NCBI GenBank assembly: GCA_900547005.1
Contig: URER01000032.1
Coordinates: 1-28,625, forward strand
Length of the DNA: 28,625 bases
Reading direction: 5' to 3'
Source of the DNA: an uncultured Prevotella sp.
GTDB taxonomy: Bacteria > Bacteroidota > Bacteroidia > Bacteroidales > Bacteroidaceae
The notes beneath the pieces are model-generated. The model worked only from the letters and a program-made list of their open reading frames with translations. It made no database searches and was not told the origin of the DNA. Position numbers and translations under genes: made by a program. This document shows, one piece after another, positions 1 through 8,100 of this stretch. How positions within the stretch are numbered: the first letter of the stretch is position 1; the number at the start of each line of letters is the position of its first letter.

Positions 1-2
1 TA

Positions 3-992
3 CTTGACAAGTTCCTCTTCGACGGCGGCTACTGTACGTTCAAGGACGGTCAGGCATCATTCCATTACTATCTGCAGGACCATCTCGGCAACAACCGCGC
101 CGTGGTCAGTGAGGCCGGCACGATGGAACAGACCACGGAGTACTACCCGTTTGGCGGTATCTATGGTGATGTCAGCACGAATCCCGGTCTCCAACTCTAT
201 AAGTACAACGGCAAGGAATTTGACCATTCTTTGGGCCTTGACCTGTACGACTACGGCGCACGTCTGTATGACCCGGCACTTGTAGTAGTATGGACGGGGG
301 GAGACCCGTTGGTGGATGAATATGGTGGTATTAGTCCGTATGCGTATTGCGGAAACAATCCTGTAAATGCGATAGATCCTGATGGAAAGAAGCTCATACT
401 TGTAGGAACTTGGGAGCAGCGAATGCTTATATTAAGACAGATGCAAAAATTGACTAATGATAAACTTGGAATGAAAAGGAATACAGGAGAAATAATTATT
501 ATGAACAGAGGTTCAAAGAATTTGAATAGAAACCTAAAAACAGGTTCTTCTCTTATCTCATCGGTTATTAGTAATGAGCATACTGCCACTATTGGTCTGA
601 CAACAAATTCTAGCCATGCTCATCGTGTTTATCGGCTTGATGCAATAAATGGTAAGGGAACGGACACTCAAATATGGTATAATATAGAAGTAAGACCGTT
701 TGTACTAACAAAGGACGAGGGTACAGGCAAAATAAACAAAGAGGCTATTCCTTCACAAATAGTTCTTGGACATGAACTCATCCACGGGTTAAGAAGTATG
801 AACGGAACGGGAAGGCATAGTGATATAAGGAAAGAATATAAATATACAGATACACAAGGTGGTGTATGGAGTTATCGCGAAAAGCAAGAAGAACTGGAGA
901 CGGTTGGAATACTCAGTGACGAGAGAAATAGGGAATATACTGAGAATAATCTGAGAAAGGAGCAACATTTAAACATAAGAATAAAATATTAA
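3..992 (+). CDS. RHS-family polymorphic toxin, C-terminal part, with HELIH metallopeptidase-like toxin domain (5' truncated by window edge)
   Basis: The reading frame is open from the first bases, so the gene begins upstream of the window. Bases 3 to about 390 encode the end of an RHS core: HYYLQDHLGNNR near 60-95, YNGKEFDHSLGLDLYDYGAR at 204-263, and PYAYCGNNPVNAIDPDG at about 334-388, the usual boundary between the conserved core and the variable toxin tip. After this boundary the DNA becomes visibly more AT-rich and the protein changes character, as expected for an exchangeable tip. The tip carries a zinc-protease motif, HELIH, at 771-785, followed by G and a His-containing stretch; this resembles the M91/NleD-like effector peptidases often found on polymorphic toxins, but the exact family is inferred from the motif. 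The likely role is delivery to a rival cell and proteolysis of an unknown target. The core motif usually reading GRW..DPL is altered to VVVWTGGDPL. The stop is 5 bases before a lipoprotein gene, the candidate immunity gene. Confidence 0.85.
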   Translation, partial: LDKFLFDGGYCTFKDGQASFHYYLQDHLGNNRAVVSEAGTMEQTTEYYPFGGIYGDVSTNPGLQLYKYNGKEFDHSLGLDLYDYGARLYDPALVVVWTGGDPLVDEYGGISPYAYCGNNPVNAIDPDGKKLILVGTWEQRMLILRQMQKLTNDKLGMKRNTGEIIIMNRGSKNLNRNLKTGSSLISSVISNEHTATIGLTTNSSHAHRVYRLDAINGKGTDTQIWYNIEVRPFVLTKDEGTGKINKEAIPSQIVLGHELIHGLRSMNGTGRHSDIRKEYKYTDTQGGVWSYREKQEELETVGILSDERNREYTENNLRKEQHLNIRIKY

Positions 993-997
993 ACAAT

Positions 998-1627
998 ATG
1001 AAAAAGATAATTTATATGTCAATATTAATCTGTGCATATCTGGTATGCACAGGTTGTAGTAGGAAAGACAAAAATGACCATGCGATATGCAGGCTTTATA
1101 TTCTTCCTAGAAATATGATATTTCCTTTTTATTATGTAGAAGTGACAGACAGTCAGACTATAAGGACAACTTTAGGCAAAGGGGCGTCTACGATAAATTT
1201 CGAACTTATGTATGAGGACAATGTGCGCTTTTACCCTTATCGTGACAGTATCATAGCAGACAGGACACAGTATAAGAAATATGAAATGGATGAAACTGGT
1301 AGAAAAGTATGGTATATTGAAAAGTTCAGACAGAAAGAACAAAGAATATCTTTTAATGATTATAGAAGTCTGAAAGATGAGATAGAAAAAGTGAAGGAAA
1401 TGGAAGAAATAAACGAATTTGCAGACACTGGGTCTGATGATGTGGCTGGATGTATAATCCTAATAGATGACAGACAATATATTATGCTATATATTGGAGA
1501 ACTGAACTGCAAATTTAGCCCTTTAATAAACAAGATTATGGAACTCTCTCCAATAGACATTAATATGAAAGATGTTTGGTATGGTGTTCTTCCGACGACA
1601 ACACCAGAGGCTTATCACAATGAATGA
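998..1627 (+). CDS. Lipoprotein downstream of RHS toxin, candidate immunity protein
   Basis: This 209-residue protein begins with a lipoprotein signal peptide: basic MKKIIY, a hydrophobic stretch and a lipobox ending in TGC with the modified cysteine at residue 20, followed by the charged run SRKDKND. It should therefore be anchored in the envelope and exposed to the periplasm or cell surface. I do not recognise a family in the remainder, which is rich in charged residues and has no catalytic motif I can name. It starts 5 bases after the RHS toxin stop, so the two are almost surely co-transcribed, and it shares the AT-rich composition of the toxin tip rather than that of the RHS core. By position this is the expected place for a cognate immunity gene. 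An envelope-anchored immunity protein would fit a toxin acting in the periplasm. Function is inferred from context only. Confidence 0.75.
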   Translation: MKKIIYMSILICAYLVCTGCSRKDKNDHAICRLYILPRNMIFPFYYVEVTDSQTIRTTLGKGASTINFELMYEDNVRFYPYRDSIIADRTQYKKYEMDETGRKVWYIEKFRQKEQRISFNDYRSLKDEIEKVKEMEEINEFADTGSDDVAGCIILIDDRQYIMLYIGELNCKFSPLINKIMELSPIDINMKDVWYGVLPTTTPEAYHNE

Positions 1628-1876
1628 TAAATCTTATAGTGTCGAAAAGATAAATTGAGTAATGCTTCGGATACGTTCTGTTGGTTTATAGTTTTTTATG
1701 AGTAATCTTTGTAACTTTGTTTATGACCTCCACCACGTTGTCATACAGGGTGTCTGCAAGAACACGCCGGCAGACTGTATGTCCGCCGTTGTCAACTATT
1801 CAGGCAATGGCGGTATATGCAACTCCGGCTATTCCTATGTCTCGTATTACGGTGGCGTAGAACTTATTCCCCCGAG
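1628..1876 (+). other. Intergenic stretch between immunity candidate and RHS remnant
   Basis: No convincing gene. A TAACTTTG box at 1712-1719 matches the Bacteroidetes -7 consensus, but no matching -33 element stands at the right distance. Short open frames through 1698-1876 do not resemble anything I recognise and may be decayed RHS sequence. Confidence 0.4.
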
Positions 1877-2078
1877 ATGGAGACAGTCAACTACTATGAT
1901 AGGTACAACTTCTTCAACAGGACGCTTTTCCACATATATAATAATGATTCGCTCACGAGTGGTGCTGCCGGTCTTCTTACCGGCAGCGTGACGAACTCCA
2001 CGGACAGTGCACAACTGTACAATGGCAATGAATTTGACCATTCTTTAAGACTTGCCCTATACGACTACGGTGCACGTC
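1877..2078 (+). pseudogene. Degraded RHS core remnant (orphan tip)
   Basis: The frame reads ETVNYYDRYNFFN at about 1877, then SGAAGLLTGSVTN near 1960-1998, and YNGNEFDHSLRLALYDYGAR at 2018-2077. The first two resemble an internal part of Bacteroidales RHS proteins (YYD.Y.F... followed by a GLLTGSVT segment), while the last is the near-C-terminal core motif also present at 204-263, so an internal deletion has joined distant parts of a core. No toxin tip follows: RHS homology stops at 2078, exactly on the stop codon of the oppositely oriented TonB-receptor gene. Bases 2018-2078 match 204-264 without gaps and with about eight differences by eye. It is probably a leftover displaced cassette rather than an expressed gene. 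Confidence 0.7.
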
Positions 2079-4089
2079 ACATCTTCTCTAAGTTGATTCT
2101 TATTCCGGCATAGAACATACGCCCCTGCACAGGTCCCCAAACCATTGTCGGATCGAACGCACTGCTCCACGGGTTCTCCGCGTTCATGACAGGGTTCTTC
2201 TGCTTGAAGCCTGTAAGGTTTTCCGCGCCCACATACACGGAGAAATGTCTGAACCAGCGTGACACCTGCGCACTCACCTGCTCGTATGATCCGAAACTGC
2301 CAGCCCACGACTTCGTTCCGTCCGGCATACCGTATGGCTCAGGCATCCTTCCGCCACCGTTTAGTTGTAGGGTAGCGTCAAACTGCCACAGTCCGAGTGG
2401 CGTTTTGTACGACGCTGTAAGCAGTCCCTTGTAGCGGCTCGTCAGCGGACGCTGCCTCAGTTCCCCGCCATACGTGCTCTTCACATCGTTGTAACGATAG
2501 GCGGCAGTCAGCGTCATGCCCTTGAACACGGGGTAAGAGGCGTCCACCTGAAACGTGTGCGAATACGACCTCCCCTCCAAGTTGGCGATATGTATCACTC
2601 CCGGCTCGCTGTCATAGTCAATCACCGCCTGCTGCCCGAAGTCGGTATAGAAGTATTCCGCGTTCAGGTTCAGCGTCTTACCAGCCAAAGGAATATACAG
2701 AGCCGTGCTGACACCATAGTTCCACGCCCTCTCCTGCTTCAGGTTGTCGATGACAAGCTGCCGACTGCTCGCCAGCAGATAGTGGTTTTCCGCCAGCGCA
2801 TGGACGGTGCGGTAGCCCTTTCCCACCGACGCGCGCAGCGACACGATGTCGTTAGGCGACCATTTCACGTGCGCTCTTGGAGTTACAAACGTGCCGTAAA
2901 TGCTGCTGTGGTCTATCCGCAGTCCTCCCATCGCCACGAGCTTGCCGTGCAAGTCATACGTATACTGCACATACGCCCCTGGCGTTGTCTCCTTCTCTAC
3001 GCTCTTAGTCCTCCCGTTTATGCCGTCCGCCAGCCACTGGCTGTAATAGTCATGGTTGAAGCTGACACCTGCGGAAAGGCTGTGGTCATGGCCGAGTTTC
3101 GTCTCAAAAACCATCGAGGCGTATGCATTCTTTTCCCTCACGTCATAAACCTTCATGCCGAAATATGAGTTAAGGCTGTGGAACGTCCCCGACGTTATAA
3201 GCGCGATGCTGGTGTTGTGTTCCTTATCAAGGATTAAGGCGTTCTTCGTGGCAAGCTCTATACGGTCGGTCTCCATTCCTATCTTAAACAATCCATGCTC
3301 CTCGTCCGGCGTAGCGTGACCGGACGACTGCCCTCCCTCGCGCTTCTCCCTCAGAGCCCTTATGTATGCGTGGAGTATGTACCTGTCGCTGAAATATCCC
3401 CATTTGTTCTGGATGTTATACTGTCTCACCTTAGGTTCATCGAGGAAACCGTCGCCGTTGTCATCATGGCTGCTAAGATTGTCCTCGTAGTGTAGCATCA
3501 GCCCCGTGCTCAACCGGTTGTTGATATGTATGTTGGCATCGGCGTTGATGTCCACCTTCGCCATGGTGTTCATATACATATTGAAGTTCACCATCTCCAC
3601 GTCCTGCGGTTCCTTGAAGCCGATGTTTATCTGGCCGGTCATCGACTCATAGCCGTTCTTCACTGAAGAGCTGCCCTTGGACACCTGTATCCCCTTCATC
3701 CATGCCCCCGGGATATACCCGAGCGAATAGGGCGATGCCGCGCCACGGTAGGCTGGTATATTCTCCGCAAGCATCTGCACGTATGTCCCCGACAATCCGA
3801 GGAGCTTTATCTGCTTTGCTCCCGTAGCCGCGTCGGAGTAGTTGACGTCTACAGAGGGATTGGTGGTGAAGCTCTCGCCGAGGTTGCAGCACGCTGCCTT
3901 GAGCAGCTCCAGACTGTTTATTAGGTCAGCGTTTGCCACCCCACGGCTTTTCACTGTCCCCGCGCGGCGGGTTGTCACGGTAACTTCTTTCAGTTGCTGG
4001 TCTTTCATTTCCGGCACACTGTCGCTCTGTGCCACAGCTATTTCAGGCAACAGCACCATAAGAGCTGAAGCCAATAGTTCTAATTTCAT
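2077..4089 (-). CDS. TonB-dependent outer-membrane receptor
   Basis: This 670-residue outer-membrane receptor has a short signal peptide (about residues 1-20, cleavage near AVAQ), a TonB-box-like segment QLKEVTV at 32-38, a plug domain at about 45-160 (AACCNLGESF, NPSVDVNYSDAATGAKQIKLLGLSG spread over 65-101, IQVSKGSSSVKNGYESMTGQINI at 134-156) and a C-terminal beta-barrel ending in FYAGIRINL plus EKM. It lacks the N-terminal carboxypeptidase-like domain of SusC proteins, so it is not a typical glycan importer; relatives with this plug sequence import metal or metal-chelate type ligands, though the ligand here is not shown. The start is supported by an AAAGGA ribosome-binding sequence just upstream and a TACATTTG box at 4116-4123. 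A small Cys-rich membrane protein gene lies upstream in the same direction. Its stop codon sits on the junction with the RHS remnant. Confidence 0.92.
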   Translation of the reverse strand: MKLELLASALMVLLPEIAVAQSDSVPEMKDQQLKEVTVTTRRAGTVKSRGVANADLINSLELLKAACCNLGESFTTNPSVDVNYSDAATGAKQIKLLGLSGTYVQMLAENIPAYRGAASPYSLGYIPGAWMKGIQVSKGSSSVKNGYESMTGQINIGFKEPQDVEMVNFNMYMNTMAKVDINADANIHINNRLSTGLMLHYEDNLSSHDDNGDGFLDEPKVRQYNIQNKWGYFSDRYILHAYIRALREKREGGQSSGHATPDEEHGLFKIGMETDRIELATKNALILDKEHNTSIALITSGTFHSLNSYFGMKVYDVREKNAYASMVFETKLGHDHSLSAGVSFNHDYYSQWLADGINGRTKSVEKETTPGAYVQYTYDLHGKLVAMGGLRIDHSSIYGTFVTPRAHVKWSPNDIVSLRASVGKGYRTVHALAENHYLLASSRQLVIDNLKQERAWNYGVSTALYIPLAGKTLNLNAEYFYTDFGQQAVIDYDSEPGVIHIANLEGRSYSHTFQVDASYPVFKGMTLTAAYRYNDVKSTYGGELRQRPLTSRYKGLLTASYKTPLGLWQFDATLQLNGGGRMPEPYGMPDGTKSWAGSFGSYEQVSAQVSRWFRHFSVYVGAENLTGFKQKNPVMNAENPWSSAFDPTMVWGPVQGRMFYAGIRINLEKM

Positions 4090-4115
4090 TGTCCTTTTAT
4101 AATTGATTTCATGCG

Positions 4116-4123
4116 CAAATGTA
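4116..4123 (-). promoter_or_regulatory. -7 promoter box for TonB-receptor gene
   Basis: Read on the minus strand the sequence is TACATTTG, a full match to the Bacteroidetes TAnnTTTG element, 27 bases before the start codon. No good TTTG -33 element is visible 19-21 bases upstream. Confidence 0.45.
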
Positions 4124-4181
4124 TCGCATATTATTGCAATACGGTTGCGAACTTGTTGTTAAATAAAAACTACACTCCAAA

Positions 4182-4202
4182 GGCGGGGGCTGTATTCCCG
4201 CC
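4182..4202 (-). terminator. GC-rich hairpin between the Cys-rich gene and the TonB-receptor gene
   Basis: GGCGGG at 4182-4187 and CCCGCC at 4197-4202 form a perfect 6-bp stem with a 9-base loop. It lies between the stop of the upstream minus-strand gene and the receptor promoter. A T-rich run follows only some 12 bases later in the minus direction, so it may be a weak terminator or attenuator. Confidence 0.4.
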
Positions 4203-4225
4203 GTAAGAAAAAAACAAGCCTGAAA

Positions 4226-4612
4226 TCAAATAAGCAAAACCTTGATTAACCGCAGATATGCCCTGGGCGGCAAAGAGGCTTTCTCCGTTATCCTCCCATG
4301 CTGGAAGCCCGCCAAGCCTATTATGCCAAGACAATCTGCGAGACGCCACTCTATGACGGCGCACACGATATTAGGCACTACGGAGAAATCATGGACGAAA
4401 GACTTAGTGTATGGCGTGAGCTTGACAACAGTGACGCTGATGCAGTTTGGATTCTCCGGGCAACCGTCCTCACAGCCGTCAGCCTCCAAAGAGACATCCC
4501 AGCCCGACATTTCGGTATGGCAACAACGCACTATCGCCACGCCTCCCACGAGATAGACAATCATCGTTGAGAGGAATACGGACAATATTATGTTACCAAG
4601 TCTCTTCATCAT
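4226..4612 (-). CDS. Small Cys-rich membrane protein upstream of TonB receptor
   Basis: This protein of about 128 residues begins MMKRLG (a start one codon later at 4609 is equally possible). The same frame continues upstream, but that part is basic, unlike a signal sequence, and would cover the promoter box at 4667-4674. One hydrophobic segment at about residues 7-28 anchors or exports it, followed by cysteines at 30, 31, 47, 51 and 57 (RCCH, CEDGC, NPNC). The C-terminal end, PPRAYLRLIKVLLI, resembles the ending I associate with small proteins found beside TonB receptors in Bacteroidales. The cysteine and histidine content suggests metal handling or a disulfide-bonded periplasmic domain. It probably supports the neighbouring receptor, but no reaction can be named. 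Confidence 0.65.
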   Translation of the reverse strand: MMKRLGNIILSVFLSTMIVYLVGGVAIVRCCHTEMSGWDVSLEADGCEDGCPENPNCISVTVVKLTPYTKSFVHDFSVVPNIVCAVIEWRLADCLGIIGLAGFQHGRITEKASLPPRAYLRLIKVLLI

Positions 4613-4666
4613 ACAAATTATATATATGGCAGGCAACGTCTGCCGCCTGTGTCCACTACGCTGGTG

Positions 4667-4674
4667 CAAAATTA
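4667..4674 (-). promoter_or_regulatory. -7 promoter box for the Cys-rich membrane protein gene
   Basis: Minus-strand TAATTTTG matches TAnnTTTG and lies about 55 bases before the start at 4612. There is no clear TTTG at the expected -33 distance. The rest of 4675-5033 holds no gene. Confidence 0.45.
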
Positions 4675-4964
4675 CGGAAAATCCACGGAACTGGCGAAAA
4701 AACATCATAAAAAATGCGCCAGCCAAACAATAATATATGGTTCTCTATTGTCTTGGCTACTTGAATCAGTGTATAAAGAAATCATTTTCTAATGCTTTAC
4801 ACTTCATATTTCGCAATTTGAAAGTTTTACCCTTCCGTGGTATCTCGACGGCAGTTATATAACTATATTTTCTTTAGTAATTAGTGCATTTATAGGAATT
4901 ATAAGGAAATAATAAAAAACTTGTCAATGCGGGGTGACCTGTTTAATTTATCTCATCCCTTAAA

Positions 4965-4978
4965 TGCAAACGATTGCA
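4965..4978. promoter_or_regulatory. LacI-type operator-like palindrome upstream of amylase
   Basis: TGCAAACGATTGCA has 5-bp inverted arms (TGCAA/TTGCA) around a central CG, the layout of LacI/GalR-family operators. It lies 56 bases before the amylase -7 box. The regulator is not in the window. Confidence 0.5.
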
Positions 4979-5033
4979 CAACAAATACACTACTTTTTGA
5001 TTTAAAACAAGCGGCATGAGCTGTAAAAACTAT

Positions 5034-5041
5034 TAATTTTG
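5034..5041 (+). promoter_or_regulatory. -7 promoter box for amylase gene
   Basis: TAATTTTG is a perfect TAnnTTTG element 93 bases before the amylase ATG, implying a leader of roughly 85-90 bases. A TTTG at 4996-4999 is too far upstream to be a standard -33, so the promoter may need an activator. Confidence 0.5.
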
Positions 5042-5063
5042 CATACGATTCTTGCGTGCGCAA
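5040..5063. promoter_or_regulatory. Second operator-like element overlapping the amylase promoter
   Basis: TGCATACGATT at 5040-5050 repeats the first 11 bases of the 4965 palindrome with one change, 75 bases downstream. It runs directly into an inverted repeat, TTGCGTGCGCAA, at 5052-5063. It overlaps the -7 box and probable transcription start, a position suited to repression. Confidence 0.4.
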
Positions 5064-5134
5064 TGCTCTACCGAGACATTAGTAACTAATATAATCAATT
5101 ATAACCTAATTAAAAATTAAATTACAACATTCTT

Positions 5135-8100
5135 ATGAAGAAATTCAGACTTCTACTTTTTATGGTGATGGCATTGTTATTCGGTGCCACACAGCAAACA
5201 ATGGCGGATGGAACATTCGTTGGCGACCGTACCGATTTCCGTGACGAAACCATCTACTTCGCCATGACAACCCGCTTTTACGACGGAGACCCGCAGAACA
5301 ATGTTTATTGCTGGGACGGCATCAAGAACATCAACGACCCGGAGTGGCGCGGCGACTTCAGAGGACTCATCGACAAACTCGACTACATCAAAGCTCTCGG
5401 ATTCACGGCGGTATGGATTACGCCTATCGTAGAGAACGGCTCGGGACTCGACTATCACGGCTACCATGCCATGGACTTCTCGAAGATAGACCACCGATAT
5501 GTGTCCAAGGAAAGCACCGATGCAGATGCAGACGTTGCTTTTCAGGAACTTATAGACGAGGTACACAAACGTGGTATGAAGCTCATACTTGACATCGTGC
5601 TTCAGCACACCGGCAACTTCGGCGAGAACTACTTGTGCAAGATGTTCAAGAAGGACTACACGCAGGATTTGGGCGATATCAATGCCTCGATGATACCTAT
5701 GACGGTGTCGAAAGGTGGCGCGCTGCCCGACGAATATCCCGACATGAAGCCCGCAGACCAGTACGGCACGCGTCTGGCAATGATGAAGAACTCGGACTTT
5801 ACCAACCGCGACATACACAACTACTGGCATCACAAGGCGTGGTTTGACTGGGATGACCCGTCGCGCTGGTGGGGACAGATTGCCGGCGACTGTGTAGACC
5901 TGAACACAGAGCACCCGACCGTGACCAACTATCTCGTGGAGTGCTACTCCCGTTTCATCAAGATGGGTATCGACGGCTTCCGTATTGACACCGCCGGACA
6001 TATTCCACGTCTGTCTTTCAACAAGATGTTCCTGCCGCAGTTCATCGAGGCTGCAAACAGCGCAGAGGCAAAGGCAAAGCGCGGCGACACTCCTTTCTTC
6101 ATGTATGGTGAGGTGTGCGCACGCTCAATGGAGGTGATTTACCGTGGCGACAACTATAACTGCTCGCCTTGTTACTACACATGGAAGGAATCGAAGGACT
6201 ACGAATGGACAATGGATCCCAAAACTTGGGACGCTGTCGAGGCTATACCGACAGAGAAAGAAGGCTCACAGGACTTCTTCACCGTACAGGGACACCCGAA
6301 CTGGGAGTCTTGCTTGCAGTCGGGTATCGACGACAAGGGACACGCAGAGTCTATCCTGCGCAAGAGCAACAACGCGCTGCTCAACGGCAACGACTATCAT
6401 ACGCCGGACTATAAGGACTTCTCAGGACTGAACGTGATAGACTTCGCGATGCACTGGAACTTTAATTCCGCACAGGGAGCGTTCGGCGTTCACGGTCAGG
6501 ACAACCTCTATAACGACGCTACATATAATGTGGTGTATGTGGACTCTCACGACTATGCGCCCGACAGCAACTACCGTTTCACGGGTACTCAGGACACTTG
6601 GGCTGAGAACTTGTCGCTGATGTTCACCTTCCGCGGCATACCTTGTATATATTACGGCTCTGAGGTTGAGTTCCAAAAGGGATGTCCTATCGACAAGGGT
6701 GCGGTTGAGGCACTGAAGAATACGGGCCGCGCATACTTCGGAGGATATATCGAGGGCGATGTTACGGTGAATGATTTCGCAGACTGGACCAATGCGACAG
6801 GCAACATGAAGTCTACTCTTACCTATCCGCTGGCACGCCACATACAGCGTCTGAACAAGATTCGCGCAGCCGTTCCGGCATTGCGCAAGGGTCAGTATAG
6901 CACAGACGGATGCTCGGGCAAGATGTCGTTCAAGCGTCGTTACGTGGATGCCAACACCGACTCATACGTGCTCGTGACCATCAGTGGAAGCTCTACATTC
7001 ACCAATATCCTCAACGGTCGTTATGTAGACGCTATCACCGGCGAGGAAGTTAATGTTACAAACAACACGCTCACAGCCACTTGCTCGGGCAAGGGAAATA
7101 TGCGTGTGTATGTTCTCGACACTGATAAGACAAAGGCACCGGGCAAGGTTGGCGAGGACGGCAAGTACCTCTACAATGCTACATCGGTAGACCAGGCTTG
7201 GGAGACATGGGCAGACGAGACCATGCCGGAAGAGACTTGGACTGAGAAACCGGTCGGCGGTGGCGGCAGTGGCGGTAGCGAGCGCGAAGAGCCGGCAGAA
7301 GTAACTGAGCCGGCAATGGAGGAGGGCGAGCAGGCCATCTTCCTTGAGCACGAGTCATGGAATCCTGCATCTGTGTGGGTATGGAACGACACCAAGAACT
7401 TCACCGGTGGCACATGGCCCGGACAGAGCATGACATATCTCGGCAACAACGTATATAAGTGGACTTACACCGGCGAGGGCGAGATTCCGGCAGACGCTCT
7501 GATAATATTTAGCAACAAGGGTAATGAGCAGGTTCCGGGACGGGATCAGAGTGGTTTCAAGTTCGTGAACGGAGGATATTACACCGTAAACGGATATGTA
7601 AAGACTATTGAGGCTGTCAGCGATGAGGCCCGTGTGAGCGTGTCGCCAAACGGTGGCGAGTTCACCGAAACCATCAGCGTAACGGTGAAGGCTAATGCCA
7701 ACTGCACATCGGCATGGTATAAGATAGGCAACGGAGCGGAGACACAAATCACCGGTTCAACTACATTCACCCTCGGAGAGGATATGGCTGCGGGCGAGTC
7801 GGTAACCGTAAGCTGGAGTGCGACAGGTGCAAAAGGCACAAACACTGGCTCTGCTAAATTCACAAAGGTAGAGAAACCTGTAGATATTACGGTTTATTAC
7901 GACAACTCCGTGACAAAATGGCAGACGGTGAATATTCACCATTGGGGTACGCCTTCGGCTACAAACTGGCCTGGAGTACCTATGAAGAAGATCAGCGAGA
8001 CGATGTGGGAGTTCACCATTCCAGCTGAGACTGTGGGTATAATCTTCAATAATGGAAACGGTGACCAGACCAACGACATCAAGACCATCCTCCCGAACCA

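Noticed and set aside
4..285. 93-residue frame at the left edge
   Set aside because: The overlapping frame carries the clear RHS core motifs.
4242..4556. Plus-strand frames opposite the Cys-rich protein
   Set aside because: The minus-strand frame has a signal sequence and promoter box; the plus-strand frames have neither.
5177..6001. 274-residue antisense open frame within the amylase
   Set aside because: Shadow frame opposite the conserved GH13 domain, which fully explains the codon pattern.
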